Origin: Ferrovibrio sp.
GTDB taxonomy: Bacteria; Pseudomonadota; Alphaproteobacteria; Ferrovibrionales; Ferrovibrionaceae
Direction of reading: 5' to 3'
Assembly (NCBI RefSeq): GCF_019636075.1
Contig: NZ_JAHBYG010000004.1
Span: 1 to 64,000 of the forward strand
DNA length: 64,000 bases
Part shown: piece by piece, positions 7,921 through 17,823 of the stretch
Layout of the letters: the number at the start of each line of letters is the position of its first letter
Position numbering within the stretch: the first letter of the stretch is position 1
Notes under the pieces: generated by a model
What the model was told of the DNA's origin: nothing
The model's input: only the letters and a program-made list of their open reading frames with translations
The model's database searches: none
Position numbers and translations under genes: made by a program

Positions 7921-8337
7921 TTAGCGCCCCTTCAACTCTATCCCGTTGCCGTCGGGGTCGCTCAGGTATAGCGATGTGCCGGTGCCATAGGCGCCGTAGC
8001 GGTCTTTCGCCGCTTCGGGTGCGATGCCGAAGCGCGCCAGATGGGCGCGGATCGCGGCCTCGTCGAAGGGCTGCACGGTGAGGCAGAAATGATCGAGGTT
8101 GCGCGCCGCTTGCCGCAAAGGTTCGTCGCCGGGCAGGGCCAGTGCGCCATGGGCATCCACGATATCGATCAGTTGCGTGCCCACGCGCAGATGGGTGAGG
8201 CCGATCTTCGGCTGCTCATGGGCGATGCTGCAGCCCAGCACGTCGCAATAAAACCGGATCAGCCGCGCCGGATCGGCGCTGCGCAGCACGATGTGATCGA
8301 AACCGCCCAGACTGAAAGGCGGCCGGGCTTCAGGCAT
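7921..8337 (-). CDS. VOC-superfamily (glyoxalase-fold) protein
   Basis: A 138-aa vicinal-oxygen-chelate protein with two beta-alpha-beta-beta-beta modules. The modules begin GFDHIVLRSADP and NLDHFCLTV; the end LYLSDPDGNGIELKG carries the usual metal-binding Glu. It could be a lactoylglutathione-lyase-like enzyme or a resistance-type binding protein; the substrate is unknown. Its start overlaps the end of grxD by 8 bp, so it is probably the distal gene of the purine-bolA-grxD transcript. Confidence 0.87.
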   Translation of the reverse strand: MPEARPPFSLGGFDHIVLRSADPARLIRFYCDVLGCSIAHEQPKIGLTHLRVGTQLIDIVDAHGALALPGDEPLRQAARNLDHFCLTVQPFDEAAIRAHLARFGIAPEAAKDRYGAYGTGTSLYLSDPDGNGIELKGR

Positions 8338-8668
8338 CCTTATATTCGATACCCTGCTGCTTGAGCAGATCCTGCAATTCGCCGGACTGATACATCTCGC
8401 GCACGATATCGCAGCCGCCGACGAATTCGCCCTTCACATAGAGCTGCGGAATCGTCGGCCAGTCGGAGAATTCCTTGATGCCCTGGCGGATCGAGGGATC
8501 GGCCAGCACATCGATGCCCTTGAACTTCACGCCGAGATGCGACAGCACCTGCACCACAACGGCGGAGAAGCCGCATTGCGGAAATACCGGCGTGCCCTTC
8601 ATGAACAGCACGATATCGTTATCGGTCACTTCCTGCTTGATACGGTCGGCAACGGTGGCGTCGGTCAT
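8330..8668 (-). CDS. grxD: Monothiol glutaredoxin, Grx4 family
   Basis: A 112-aa CGFS-type glutaredoxin (QCGFSAVVVQ near residues 31-40) with WPTIPQLYVKGEFVGGCDI for glutathione and Fe-S binding. These proteins carry and transfer [2Fe-2S] clusters together with BolA, whose gene lies directly upstream. A longer open frame upstream of the ATG at 8668 would run through bolA in another frame and is not coding. Length and sequence are typical. Confidence 0.96.
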   Translation of the reverse strand: MTDATVADRIKQEVTDNDIVLFMKGTPVFPQCGFSAVVVQVLSHLGVKFKGIDVLADPSIRQGIKEFSDWPTIPQLYVKGEFVGGCDIVREMYQSGELQDLLKQQGIEYKDA

Positions 8669-8685
8669 GGCGTCAGGTCCGTTTG

Positions 8686-8916
8686 TTATGGGGTTTGCGT
8701 GGTGAGTGCCAACGCATGCAGCTGGCCACCCATGCGGCCCTTCAGCGCGGCGTAAACCAATTGATGCTGCTTCACGCGGCTCAAGCCCGCGAATGCGGCA
8801 GACACCACCGTGGCGGCATAATGATCGCCATCGCCGCGCAGATCGTCGATTTGCACCTGCGCATCGGGCAGGGCTTCCTTGATCATGCGTTCGATTTCGG
8901 CGGCATCCATCGCCAT
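8686..8916 (-). CDS. bolA: BolA-family protein
   Basis: A 76-aa BolA/IbaG-like protein. The partner surface RVKQHQLVYAAL with its conserved His and the GDHYAATVVS strand are present. BolA proteins form [2Fe-2S]-bridged heterodimers with CGFS glutaredoxins, matching the grxD gene 17 bases downstream. It lies 14 bases after purL in the same direction, a common alphaproteobacterial order. Confidence 0.95.
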   Translation of the reverse strand: MAMDAAEIERMIKEALPDAQVQIDDLRGDGDHYAATVVSAAFAGLSRVKQHQLVYAALKGRMGGQLHALALTTQTP

Positions 8917-8930
8917 GAAGAGTGTCTCCT

Positions 8931-11120
8931 TTAAGCCTTGCCGGCCATATAGCCAGGCAGCCAGCCCTCATGGGCCTGGCGCAGCTCAGCCAGCGATATG
9001 GTGCCTTGGTCTGCAACAGTCAAATCCTGGCCGCCGGTCATGCCCAACCGGGTTGCCGGAATGCCGGCCTTTTCGGCCTTGCCGAGCAGGGCATCGGCCT
9101 GGCTGGCCGGGCAGGTGACCAGATAGCGCGCCTGATCCTCGCCGAAAGCCGCCCCGAAAGCATCGCCTTCCGTAAGGCTGATATCGGCGCCGATATCGCC
9201 GGCCAGGGCCATTTCCGCCACGCCGACCAGCAGGCCGCCATCGGACAGGTCATGCGCCGCCGTGACGGCGCCCTCCAGGATCAACCCGCGCAGGAAATCG
9301 CCATTGCGGCGCTCGATGGCCAGATCCACCGGCGGCGGCGGGCCTTCCTCGCGGCCCAGCACTTCGCGCAGATAGATCGACTGGCCCAGATGGCCTTTTG
9401 TTTCTCCCAGCACCAGGATGGCTTCGCCCGGCCGCTTGAAGGCCAGGGTCATCATCTTGGCTACGTCATCCAGCACGCCGACGCCGCCGATGGCGGGCGT
9501 GGGCAGGATGCCCTTGCCGTTGGTTTCGTTGTAGAGCGACACATTGCCCGACACCACCGGATAATCCAGTGCGATACAGGCCTCGCCGATGCCCTGCACG
9601 GCGCCCACGAACTGCCCCATGATATCGGGCCGTTCCGGGTTGCCGAAATTCATGTTGTCGGTGATCGCCAGCGGGCGCGCGCCCACGGCGGTGATGTTGC
9701 GCCAGGTTTCGGCCACCGCCTGGCGGCCGCCCTGCACCGGATCGGCGAAGCAATAGCGCGGCGTACAATCCACGCTCATCGCCAGCGCCTTGGACGGGTG
9801 ATCCTGCACGCGCACCACGGCGGCATCGCCGCCCGGAATCTGTGCGGTATCGCCGCGCACCAGATGATCGTATTGCTCCCAGATCCAGCGCCGCGAGGCC
9901 ATGTCGGGCGAGCCGATGATCTTGAGCAATGCCTTGGGCATCGGCAGCGGATGGTTCACCGGATTGAGCGGCGCCGGCGGCGGGGTGGGAACCCACGGCC
10001 GGTCGTATTCCGGCGAAGCCTGGGCCAGCGGATCGATCGGCAGATCGCCCACCTGTTCGCCGTTGAAGCGCAGCACCATGCGGCCGGTATCGGTGAGATG
10101 GCCGATGACGGCGAAATCCAGTTCCCATTTCTTGAAGATCGCCTCGGCCTTGGGCTCGCTGCCCGGCTTGAGGATGATCAGCATGCGCTCCTGGCTTTCG
10201 GAGAGCATGAATTCGAACGGCGTCATGCCGGTTTCGCGCGCCGGCACTTTATCCAGGTCGATCTCGATGCCCATGCCGCCCTTGGACGCCATCTCAAAAG
10301 ACGACGATGTAAGACCGGCGGCACCCATATCCTGGATCGCCACGATCACATCGGTTTCCATCAGCTCGAGGCAGGCCTCGATCAGCAGCTTTTCGGTGAA
10401 GGGATCACCCACCTGCACGGTGGGGCGCTTCTCTTCGCTGTCGTCGCTGAATTCGGCAGACGCCATGGTGGCGCCATGGATGCCGTCGCGCCCGGTCTTG
10501 GAGCCGACATAGACCACCGGGTTGCCCAGGCCGGCGGCTGCCGAATAGAAAATCTTGTCCTGCTTGGCCAGGCCCACGGTCATGGCATTGACCAGGATAT
10601 TGCCGTTATAGCTGGGATGGAAATTCACTTCGCCGGCCACGGTGGGCACGCCCACGCAATTGCCATAGCCGCCGATGCCATGCACCACGCCCGATACCAG
10701 ATGGCGGGTTTTCGGATGCTCCGGCGCGCCGAAGCGCAGCGCATTCAGATTGGCGATGGGGCGCGCGCCCATGGTGAACACATCGCGCAATATGCCGCCC
10801 ACGCCGGTGGCCGCGCCCTGATAGGGCTCGATGAAGCTGGGATGGTTATGGCTTTCCATCTTGAAGATGGCGGCCAGGCCGTCGCCGATATCGATCACGC
10901 CGGCATTCTCGCCCGGGCCCTGGATCACCCAGGCCGCCTTGGTGGGCAGGGTCTTGAGCCACTTCTTGGAGGATTTGTAGGAGCAATGCTCCGACCACAT
11001 CACCGAGAAAATGCCGAGTTCCACCCGGTTGGGCTCGCGGCCCATGATTTCCAGCACGCGATCATATTCATCGGGCTTCAGGCCCATCAGATCGGCGGGA
11101 TATTTCGTCTGCTTGGTCAT
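8931..11120 (-). CDS. purL: Phosphoribosylformylglycinamidine synthase, large subunit
   Basis: A 729-aa small-type PurL, the ATP-dependent FGAM synthase of de novo purine synthesis, working with PurQ (glutaminase) and Pur[16 protein letters not shown] near the N-terminus, [16 protein letters not shown] and [12 protein letters not shown] are family signatures. The start at 11120 overlaps the purQ stop by 4 bp; an upstream in-frame ATG at 11174 would lie inside purQ. Length matches the PurLQS type rather than the 1,300-residue fused enzyme. Confidence 0.97.
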   Translation of the reverse strand: MTKQTKYPADLMGLKPDEYDRVLEIMGREPNRVELGIFSVMWSEHCSYKSSKKWLKTLPTKAAWVIQGPGENAGVIDIGDGLAAIFKMESHNHPSFIEPYQGAATGVGGILRDVFTMGARPIANLNALRFGAPEHPKTRHLVSGVVHGIGGYGNCVGVPTVAGEVNFHPSYNGNILVNAMTVGLAKQDKIFYSAAAGLGNPVVYVGSKTGRDGIHGATMASAEFSDDSEEKRPTVQVGDPFTEKLLIEACLELMETDVIVAIQDMGAAGLTSSSFEMASKGGMGIEIDLDKVPARETGMTPFEFMLSESQERMLIILKPGSEPKAEAIFKKWELDFAVIGHLTDTGRMVLRFNGEQVGDLPIDPLAQASPEYDRPWVPTPPPAPLNPVNHPLPMPKALLKIIGSPDMASRRWIWEQYDHLVRGDTAQIPGGDAAVVRVQDHPSKALAMSVDCTPRYCFADPVQGGRQAVAETWRNITAVGARPLAITDNMNFGNPERPDIMGQFVGAVQGIGEACIALDYPVVSGNVSLYNETNGKGILPTPAIGGVGVLDDVAKMMTLAFKRPGEAILVLGETKGHLGQSIYLREVLGREEGPPPPVDLAIERRNGDFLRGLILEGAVTAAHDLSDGGLLVGVAEMALAGDIGADISLTEGDAFGAAFGEDQARYLVTCPASQADALLGKAEKAGIPATRLGMTGGQDLTVADQGTISLAELRQAHEGWLPGYMAGKA

Positions 11121-11809
11121 TGCAAAGCCTCGGCCAGGCCGGCGAACAGGCCGACGCCATCGGTGCCGCCGCAAACCGGGTCGGTGGCGTTTTCCGGATG
11201 CGGCATCAGGCCCAGCACGGTCTTGCCCTTGTTGAACACGCCGGCGATGTTGCCCACCGAACCGTTCAGGTTGGTTTCCGGCGTCACGTCGCCAAACAGA
11301 TTGGCATAGCGGAAAGCCACGCGGTCTTCGTCTTCCAGCATCTTCACGGTATCGGCATCGGCATTGTAATTGCCATCATGATGCGCCACCGGCACACGGA
11401 TGCATTGGCCCTTGCGATACTTGCCGGTGAAGATGCTGTCGCTGGTTTCCACCCGCATGGTGATTTCGCGGCAGATGAATTGCAGGCCGGCATTGCTCAT
11501 CAGCACGCCGGGCAGCAGGCCGGCCTCGCAGGCGATCTGGAAGCCGTTGCACACCGCCAGCACGCGGGTGCCTTTATCGGCACGGGCCTTCACTTCGCGC
11601 ATCACCGGCGAATGCGCCGCCATGGCGCCGCAGCGCAGATAATCGCCGTAAGAGAAACCGCCGGGCAGCACGATCAGATCGACTTTGGGAAAATCCGCAT
11701 CGCCATGCCAGACTTCCAGCGGCGGCTTGCCGCCCGAGGCCTTGGTCAGCGCCATTTTCATGTCGCGGTCGCGGTTCGATCCGGGGAAGACGATGATCGC
11801 GGCTTTCAT
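11117..11809 (-). CDS. purQ: Phosphoribosylformylglycinamidine synthase, glutaminase subunit
   Basis: A 230-aa class I glutamine amidotransferase. The nucleophile is C87 in LAVCNGFQ and the His-Glu pair is in LMPHPENA near the C-terminus. It supplies ammonia to PurL. It sits between purS and purL, with a 4-bp overlap into purL and a 7-base gap after purS. Confidence 0.97.
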   Translation of the reverse strand: MKAAIIVFPGSNRDRDMKMALTKASGGKPPLEVWHGDADFPKVDLIVLPGGFSYGDYLRCGAMAAHSPVMREVKARADKGTRVLAVCNGFQIACEAGLLPGVLMSNAGLQFICREITMRVETSDSIFTGKYRKGQCIRVPVAHHDGNYNADADTVKMLEDEDRVAFRYANLFGDVTPETNLNGSVGNIAGVFNKGKTVLGLMPHPENATDPVCGGTDGVGLFAGLAEALQ

Positions 11810-11816
11810 GGTCGGC

Positions 11817-12071
11817 TCAGCCCACCAGTTCGACGCTGAAATTCTCGATCACGGTGTTGGCCAGCAGCTTCTGCGCCATCTCCTTCACCGCCGCCTCGAT
11901 CTCGGGCTTGGGCTTCTTGGCCAGTGCGCCGGAGAGTTCCAGCTCGATCAGCTTGCCCTGGCGCACTTCGGCCACATCAGCGAAGCCGAGGCTGTGCAAG
12001 GCCTGGCCGATGGCGCGCCCCTGGGGATCGAGCACGCCGTTTTTCAGGCTAACATGCACGCGGGCTTTCAT
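11817..12071 (-). CDS. purS: Phosphoribosylformylglycinamidine synthase, PurS subunit
   Basis: An 84-aa PurS, the small subunit that bridges PurL and Pur[23 protein letters not shown] and the [12 protein letters not shown] strand are diagnostic. It is required only with small-type PurL, as found here. Confidence 0.96.
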   Translation of the reverse strand: MKARVHVSLKNGVLDPQGRAIGQALHSLGFADVAEVRQGKLIELELSGALAKKPKPEIEAAVKEMAQKLLANTVIENFSVELVG

Positions 12072-12117
12072 CGCATAGATCCTCTTAGGTCTTTAGGAAA
12101 CGGCCGATACCGGCCGC

Positions 12118-12882
12118 TTATTGCATGGTCTCCGGGCCCTTGATGTCGCGCGGGCCGCCTTCGAGCAGAATGCCCAGCCGGCGCGCGACTTCCTGATAGG
12201 CCTCGGCCACATTGCCGAGATCGCGGCGGAAGCGATCCTTGTCCATCTTTTCGTTGGTCTTCAGATCCCACAGCCGGGCGCTATCGGGGCTGATCTCGTC
12301 GGCCAGGATGATGCGCATCTCGTCGTTCTGCCACCAGCGGCCGAATTCCAGCTTGAAATCCACCAGGCGGATGCCGATGCCGAGAAACAGCCCGGTGAGG
12401 AAATCGTTGATGCGCAGCGCGAGATGCATCACTTCGTCGATTTCCTGCGGCGAGGCCCAGCCGAAGCAGGTGATATGCTCCTCGCTCACCATCGGGTCGT
12501 TCAGTTCGTCGTTCTTGTAATAGAATTCCACGATCGAGCGCGGCAGCATGGTGCCTTCCGCCACGCCCAGGCGGGTGGACAGCGAGCCGGCGGCGACATT
12601 GCGCACGACCACTTCCAGCGGAATGATTTCCACTTCCTTGATCAGCTGCTCGCGCATATTGAGGCGGCGCAGGAAATGCGTGGGAATGCCCACTTCGCCC
12701 AGCCGCGTCATCAGATATTCCGAGATGCGGTTGTTGAGCACGCCCTTGCCGGTGATGGTGCCCTTCTTCTTGTTGTTGAAGGCGGTGGCATCATCCTTGA
12801 AATACTGCACCAGAGTGCCCGGCTCGGGTCCCTCGAACAGAACCTTGGCCTTGCCCTCGTAAACCTGTCTGCGGCGGGTCAT
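12118..12882 (-). CDS. purC: SAICAR synthetase
   Basis: A 254-aa phosphoribosylaminoimidazole-succinocarboxamide synthase, joining CAIR and aspartate with [14 protein letters not shown] at the N-terminus, [11 protein letters not shown] and [10 protein letters not shown] are the family signatures. The start [13 protein letters not shown] at 12882 gives the normal length; the open frame continues to 13218 without homologous sequence. It is first in the purC-purS-purQ-purL-bolA-grxD series, 46 bases ahead of purS. Confidence 0.96.
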   Translation of the reverse strand: MTRRRQVYEGKAKVLFEGPEPGTLVQYFKDDATAFNNKKKGTITGKGVLNNRISEYLMTRLGEVGIPTHFLRRLNMREQLIKEVEIIPLEVVVRNVAAGSLSTRLGVAEGTMLPRSIVEFYYKNDELNDPMVSEEHITCFGWASPQEIDEVMHLALRINDFLTGLFLGIGIRLVDFKLEFGRWWQNDEMRIILADEISPDSARLWDLKTNEKMDKDRFRRDLGNVAEAYQEVARRLGILLEGGPRDIKGPETMQ

Positions 12883-13126
12883 GGAACACCCGTATGGTTG
12901 TGGGAAGGTGGAAATCTTTGGCGGATAAATACCGCCTATGGCCGGCTTCCGCAATGCCGCCAGGAAAGGTTTCAGGCCCGGTCTGCGGGCAATGGCAAAG
13001 CGGCGCCGAAATCGGCCCGAAATGGCCGCAAAACCCGATCCGCCCGGGGCTTGCGGCAGCGGGGGGGCGCCCCCTATATACAGGGCGAGAGTATTTTCAG
13101 ACCCGGACGACCCTGGAGCCACCTGG

Positions 13127-13444
13127 ATGACGACCTTCGACGACCGCAAGGATGCTTTCGAGAAGAAGCACGCCCATGACGAAGAGCTGGCCTTCAAGGC
13201 CACCGCCCGCCGCAACAAGCTGCTGGGCCTGTGGGTGGCAGAACAGCTCGGTCTGAGCGGTGATGCCGCCGAAGCCTATGCCAAGGAAGTTGTGGCCGCC
13301 GATTTCGAGGAAGCCGGCGACGACGACGTGGTGCGCAAGGTGATGGCCGATCTGCAGGCCAAGAAGGTGGATGTTTCCGAACACCGCCTGCGCGGCAAGA
13401 TGGCCGAATTGCTGGAAACCGCCCGCAAGCAGGTGGCCGGCTAA
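13127..13444 (+). CDS. DUF1476 protein (F1Fo-ATPase inhibitor subunit zeta)
   Basis: A 105-aa protein of the alphaproteobacterial DUF1476 family. The founding member in Paracoccus inhibits the F1-ATPase as the zeta subunit. [20 protein letters not shown] is the inhibitory N-terminal region, followed by the four-helix core ([19 protein letters not shown]). Whether it inhibits ATP hydrolysis here depends on the N-terminus, which is known to vary. Divergent from purC, with a GGAG ahead of the ATG and its own terminator. Confidence 0.92.
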   Translation: MTTFDDRKDAFEKKHAHDEELAFKATARRNKLLGLWVAEQLGLSGDAAEAYAKEVVAADFEEAGDDDVVRKVMADLQAKKVDVSEHRLRGKMAELLETARKQVAG

Positions 13445-13468
13445 CACCCGACAATCGATTTCACAGCG

Positions 13469-13505
13469 AACAGCCGTCATTCCTGCCGGGATGGCGGCTG
13501 TTTTC
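13469..13505 (+). terminator. Rho-independent terminator after DUF1476
   Basis: A 12-bp stem, 13469-13480 against 13491-13502 with one G-T pair and a 10-base loop, followed by TTTTCGTT. It lies 25 bases past the stop codon. Confidence 0.85.
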
Positions 13506-13566
13506 GTTCAGACCGCTTCCTGGCCAGGAAAAAGCGCCGTAATCTGGCCCTGAAACCGGAGTGGCC

Positions 13567-15339
13567 ATGCCGAAGCGGGCGAGCGTAAGCCGTCATTGGA
13601 ACTGGGAAGGCATCTATGGCCGGACGAAGCTCGTCACCGGCCTGATCCTGTTCACATTTCTCGGCACCCATCTGCTCAACCACGCGCTGGGGCTGATCTC
13701 GCTGCAAGCCATGGAGGCCGGCGCCTGGTGGTTCAAGCTGCTGTGGCGCAACCTGGCCGGCACTGTGGCGCTGTATGGCGCGCTGCTGCTGCATCCCTTG
13801 CTGGCCGGCTATAACTGGCTGCGGCGCGGCCATTATCGCGGGCTGCCCTGGCAGGCCTGGACGCAATTGCTGCTCGGCCTCACCGTGCCCTGGCTGCTGC
13901 TGGTGCATCTGATGGGCAGCCGCGTGGTGCATGAATTCGCCGGGGTGAACGACAGCTACGCTTTCGTGCTCAGCTCGCTGTTCGTGGCCGATCCGATGCT
14001 GGGGCTGCAACAGAATCTGCTGATCCTGATCGCCTGGGCGCATGGCTGTTTCGGCATGTATTACTGGCTGCGCCTGAAGCGGTTTTTCGAGCGGTTGTGG
14101 CCCACATTCTTCGCCATCGCGCTGCTGCTGCCGGCCTGCGCCATGCTGGGCTATCTGTCGGCCGGCCGCGCCGTGCGTTTCCTGCTGCGCGATCCCGACT
14201 GGCTGGCGGGCTACCAGGCCAGCCTGAACTGGCCGGGCGATGCGGCGGTAAGCTGGGTGTATCCCACCATCGAGATCGTGCAATACACCCTCGCGGCGCT
14301 GATGCTGGGCGGCCTGATCGGGCGCTGGCTATGGGGCCTGCTGCATCGCAGCCGCAGCCAGATCAGCATCCGCTATCCCGATGGCCGGCAATGGCGCGGC
14401 CGCGCCGGCAGCCTCAGCCTGCTCGAAATCAGCCGCGCCATCGGCTATCCCCATGCCTCGGTTTGCGGCGGGCAGGGGCGTTGCTCCACCTGCCGGGTGC
14501 GGCTCAGCAATCTCAATATTGGCGAGCCGGGCCTGAACGACCTGCCGCCGCCCAGCGCCGAGGAACAGGCGGTGCTGACCCGGGTGGAAGCCCCGCCCGG
14601 CGTGCGGCTGGCCTGCCAGGTGCGTCCTGTCGCCGACCTGGCCGTGCTGCCGCTGCTGCCGGCCGGGGTTACGCCCAAGACGGCCTATGGCGCGGCCTAT
14701 GGCTCGTCGGGGTCGCTGGGCCTCAGCCAGGGCCTGGGCCAGGGCAGCGAGCGACGCATCGCCATTCTGTTCGCCGATCTGCGCGGCTTCACCAAATTGT
14801 CGGACGGCAAACTGCCTTACGATGTGGTGTTCATCCTGAATCAATATTTCAAGGCGATGGGCGAGGCCGTGGAGCGCCATGGCGGCCGGCTCGACAAATT
14901 CATCGGCGATGGCGTGATGGCTTTGTTCGGCCTGGATTGCGAACCCAACGAAGCCTGCCGCCGCGCGCTGAACGCCGCCGGCGCCATGGGCCGCGCGATG
15001 CAGGAGCTGAATGCAGCGCTCAGCAGCGATCTCGGCGAGATGCAATTGCGCATCGGCATCGGCATCCATTGCGGCCGGGTGATCGTGGGCGAGATGGGCC
15101 ATGGCCGCGCCATCGGGCTCACCGCCATCGGCGATGCGGTGAACACCGCCAGCCGGCTGGAATCCGCCACCAAGGATTTCGGCGCCGAATTGGTGATCTC
15201 CGACATCGTGGCCAATCGCGCGGCGTTTTCGCCGGAAGCCATGCAGGCCCTGGGCTTCCACCCCGACAGCGTGAAACTACGCGGCAAGGCCGAGGAAATG
15301 GCGGTCTGGGTGCATCCGGCCTTGGTGGATTTGCCGTGA
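13567..15339 (+). CDS. Membrane adenylate/guanylate cyclase with 2Fe-2S domain
   Basis: A 590-aa three-part protein. Residues about 1-260 form six hydrophobic helices with several membrane histidines (H35, H39, H76, H114, H122, H159), resembling a succinate-dehydrogenase-type heme b anchor. Residues about 265-365 are a plant-type [2Fe-2S] ferredoxin domain with C300, C306, C309 and C350 (CGGQGRCSTC then LACQV). Residues about 395-575 are a class III nucleotide cyclase with metal-binding D404 in ILFADLRGF and D448 in FIGDGVMALFG. Cyclase activity is probably set by electrons from the membrane or by the redox state of the cluster; this is inference. I choose the ATG at 13567 because a GGAG lies 7 bases upstream; a GTG at 13561 would have none. 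It appears monocistronic. Confidence 0.9.
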   Translation: MPKRASVSRHWNWEGIYGRTKLVTGLILFTFLGTHLLNHALGLISLQAMEAGAWWFKLLWRNLAGTVALYGALLLHPLLAGYNWLRRGHYRGLPWQAWTQLLLGLTVPWLLLVHLMGSRVVHEFAGVNDSYAFVLSSLFVADPMLGLQQNLLILIAWAHGCFGMYYWLRLKRFFERLWPTFFAIALLLPACAMLGYLSAGRAVRFLLRDPDWLAGYQASLNWPGDAAVSWVYPTIEIVQYTLAALMLGGLIGRWLWGLLHRSRSQISIRYPDGRQWRGRAGSLSLLEISRAIGYPHASVCGGQGRCSTCRVRLSNLNIGEPGLNDLPPPSAEEQAVLTRVEAPPGVRLACQVRPVADLAVLPLLPAGVTPKTAYGAAYGSSGSLGLSQGLGQGSERRIAILFADLRGFTKLSDGKLPYDVVFILNQYFKAMGEAVERHGGRLDKFIGDGVMALFGLDCEPNEACRRALNAAGAMGRAMQELNAALSSDLGEMQLRIGIGIHCGRVIVGEMGHGRAIGLTAIGDAVNTASRLESATKDFGAELVISDIVANRAAFSPEAMQALGFHPDSVKLRGKAEEMAVWVHPALVDLP

Positions 15340-15353
15340 AATCGCCGGCCTGA

Positions 15354-15653
15354 CTAAGCCGCGCGCTTCAGCGGCTGGATGCTGATGAGTTCGGCATTGA
15401 TCGCGCGCTTGCGCTGCATCAGATCGTGATCCGCCTGCAAGCCTAGGAAAAAACCTTCGCTGAGGCCGAAAAAGCGCGTCAGGCGCAGATCGGTATCGGC
15501 GCTGATGGCGCGTTTGCCGAGCACGATTTCATTGATCCGGCGCGGCGGCACCTTAACGGCCCGGGCCAGTGCATTCTGGCTCAAGGCCAGCGGCTGCAGA
15601 AATTCTTCCAGCAGGATTGCCCCGGGATGCGGGTTGCGCTTTGCCGCTCGCAT
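15354..15653 (-). CDS. HigA-family antidote protein, no toxin next to it
   Basis: A 99-aa protein of the HigA/VapI addiction-module antidote family: NPHPGAILLEEFL at the N-terminus, then the helix-turn-helix LSQNALARAVKVPPRRINEIVLGKR. These usually follow a HigB toxin gene. No toxin-like frame exists on its 5' side (15654-15782) or its 3' side. GGAG 8 bases ahead fixes the ATG at 15653. It is either an orphan antitoxin or a stand-alone regulator. Confidence 0.85.
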   Translation of the reverse strand: MRAAKRNPHPGAILLEEFLQPLALSQNALARAVKVPPRRINEIVLGKRAISADTDLRLTRFFGLSEGFFLGLQADHDLMQRKRAINAELISIQPLKRAA

Positions 15654-15672
15654 GATCTGTTCTCCGAACCGG

Positions 15673-15700
15673 AATATACCACATACGCCCATAAATCCAA
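15673..15700 (-). promoter_or_regulatory. Promoter of the orphan HigA gene
   Basis: On the minus strand a TTGGAT (-35) and TATATT (-10) are separated by 16 bases and end about 20 bases upstream of the start codon. The match to a vegetative promoter is good for this G+C-rich genome. Confidence 0.55.
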
Positions 15701-15782
15701 AAATTCCTGATCTCGATCAATCGGTTTTGCCGGTGCGATGGGCTATGCTGTGGGCGAAGCATAACTGCCGGGGCCAACGATC

Positions 15783-16301
15783 ATGAGCCAGTCCACCGCA
15801 TCAGCATCCAGCCTTCGCGGCCTCACGCCCGAGGAAGTGGAGATTCTGCACGATCTGCGCCGACGCCGCCATCAGGTGCATCATAAGCCGGCCCGTGCGC
15901 CGGCCAGCCTGGGCCAGCGCATCGCCGATGGTTTCGCCGGCGCGGTGGGATCGTGGAATTTCGTGGTGATCCAGAGCCTGCTGCTGGCGGGCTGGATCGT
16001 CGGCAATGTGTGGTTCGGCGCGCGCAGCTGGGATCCCTATCCCTTCATCCTGCTGAACCTGCTGCTGTCGTTCCAGGCCGCCTATACCGCGCCGGTGATC
16101 ATGATGAGCCAGAACCGCATGTCGGAACTCGATCGCCGCCAGGCCGAAGAGGATTACCATGTGAATGTGAAAGCCGAATTGGAGATCGAGTGGCTGCATC
16201 ACAAGATCGACCTGCTGCGCGAGCAGGAGATCATCACGCTGACCAGCGCCGTGCAGCGCCTGTCGGCACAGCTCGATAAACTGGAACAGCGGAGCGCGTG
16301 A
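15783..16301 (+). CDS. DUF1003 membrane protein
   Basis: A 172-aa inner-membrane protein of the DUF1003 family. An N-terminal basic region with a His/Arg-rich patch (RRRRHQVHHKP) precedes LGQRIADGFAGAVGSWNFV, two membrane helices (about 60-80 and 87-108, the second starting DPYPFILLN), then SQNRMSELDRRQAEEDY and a coiled-coil tail. The function is unknown. It may share a transcript with the phosphorylase gene 7 bases downstream. Confidence 0.88.
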   Translation: MSQSTASASSLRGLTPEEVEILHDLRRRRHQVHHKPARAPASLGQRIADGFAGAVGSWNFVVIQSLLLAGWIVGNVWFGARSWDPYPFILLNLLLSFQAAYTAPVIMMSQNRMSELDRRQAEEDYHVNVKAELEIEWLHHKIDLLREQEIITLTSAVQRLSAQLDKLEQRSA

Positions 16302-16308
16302 ATTGCCC

Positions 16309-17814
16309 ATGTTGAAGTTGCGGCCCCTGGCCATCGACACACACCGCGAGGCGGTGGCCTATCTCAATCGCGCCTGCACGCAATACCGCGCCGAGGAATT
16401 CCTGGCGCTGGAAAAGATCGAGATCGTGAATGACGGCAAGCGGCTCACCGCGATCCTCAACATCGTGGACGATCCCGGCTTGCTGGCGCCCGACGAGCTG
16501 GGCCTGAGCCATGAAGCCGCGCGTGCCTTCGGCCTACCGCCCGGCAGCCCGGTGCGGATCGAACATCCCAGCCGGCCGGAAAGCCTGGAGGCGGTGCGCC
16601 GCAAGATCCAGGGCGGCATCCTGGCGCCCGAGGATTACGCCGCCATCATCGGCGATGTTGTGGGCCGGCGCTATTCCAAGATGGAAATCGCCGCCTTCCT
16701 GGTGGCCTGCGCCGGCTTCATCACGCCGGAGGAAACCCTCGGCCTCACCCGCGCCATGGCGGAAACCGGCCACCGCCTGCATTGGAAGCGCCACGATGGC
16801 AGCCCTGGCATCGTGGTGGACAAGCATTGCATCGGCGGCATTCCGGGCAACCGCACCTCGATGATCGTGGTGCCGATCGCCGTGGCCCATGGCCTGACGA
16901 TTCCGAAAACCTCGTCGCGCGCCATCACTTCGCCGGCCGGCACCGCCGACACGATGGAAGTGCTGGCCCGCGTGGATATCGACGTGGACGAGATGCGCGA
17001 TATCGTGGATCGCGTGGGCGGCTGCCTGATCTGGGGCGGCCGCGCCAATCTGTCGCCCGCCGACGATATCCTGATCACCGTGGAACGCCCGCTGGGCATC
17101 GATACGCGCGGCCAGATGGTGGCCTCGATCCTGTCGAAGAAGGTCACCGCCGGCTCCACCCATCTGGTGATCGACATGCCGATCGGCCCCAGCGCCAAGC
17201 TGCGCGACCGCGCCGATGCCGTGGAATTGCGCAAGCTGTTCGAATTCGTGGGCCATGCCATGGGCCTGCGGCTGGATTTCGTGTTCAGCGATGGCAGCCA
17301 GCCGGTGGGCAACGGCATCGGCCCGGTGTTGGAGGCGCGCGATGTGCTGAAGGTGCTGCGCAACGATGCCGATGCACCCGCCGATCTGCGCGAACGCGCG
17401 CTGCTGGTGGCCGGCCATCTGCTGGATTTCGATCCGGCCCTGCCTGGCGGCAAGGGCCTGGCGCGGGCGCGCGACTTGCTGCAAAGCGGCGCCGCGCTGA
17501 AAGCGATGGAGCGCATCATCGAGGCCCAGGGTCCGGCCTCCGAAATCCTTTCGCCCGGCGCATTGGCGCATGACGTGGTCGCGCCTTGCGACGGCCATGT
17601 GCGCAGCATCGACAATCTGCGCCTGGCGCGCATCGCCCGCATGGCCGGCGCGCCGGCCTTCAAGGGCGCGGGCGTGGACCTGTTCAAGAAGGCCGGCGAC
17701 AGCGTGCGGCGCGGCGAACCGCTGTTTCGCATTCATGCCGCGCTGGACAGCGACCTGCGGTTCGCCGCCGATCTGGCCGAACGCGATTGCGGTTATGTGT
17801 GCGGTAATTTTTGA
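16309..17814 (+). CDS. AMP/thymidine phosphorylase-like enzyme
   Basis: A 501-aa protein of the long thymidine phosphorylase family that includes archaeal AMP phosphorylase. An N-terminal extra domain of about 85 residues precedes the nucleoside-phosphorylase fold; active-site signatures are DKHCIGGIPGNRTS and KTSSRAITSPAGTADTMEVLARV. It should phosphorolyse a nucleotide or nucleoside to ribose-phosphate plus base. No RuBisCO or ribose-1,5-bisphosphate isomerase gene is present here, so the archaeal AMP pathway is not implied. The ATG at 16309 fits homologues; a TTG at 16303 has better spacing from GGAG. The downstream nuclease gene follows after 9 bases. Confidence 0.87.
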   Translation: MLKLRPLAIDTHREAVAYLNRACTQYRAEEFLALEKIEIVNDGKRLTAILNIVDDPGLLAPDELGLSHEAARAFGLPPGSPVRIEHPSRPESLEAVRRKIQGGILAPEDYAAIIGDVVGRRYSKMEIAAFLVACAGFITPEETLGLTRAMAETGHRLHWKRHDGSPGIVVDKHCIGGIPGNRTSMIVVPIAVAHGLTIPKTSSRAITSPAGTADTMEVLARVDIDVDEMRDIVDRVGGCLIWGGRANLSPADDILITVERPLGIDTRGQMVASILSKKVTAGSTHLVIDMPIGPSAKLRDRADAVELRKLFEFVGHAMGLRLDFVFSDGSQPVGNGIGPVLEARDVLKVLRNDADAPADLRERALLVAGHLLDFDPALPGGKGLARARDLLQSGAALKAMERIIEAQGPASEILSPGALAHDVVAPCDGHVRSIDNLRLARIARMAGAPAFKGAGVDLFKKAGDSVRRGEPLFRIHAALDSDLRFAADLAERDCGYVCGNF

Positions 17815-17823
17815 GGATGCATC

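Noticed and set aside
8922..11309. A 795-codon plus-strand open frame opposite purL
   Set aside because: purL and purQ explain the region fully; the antisense product is of low-complexity composition.
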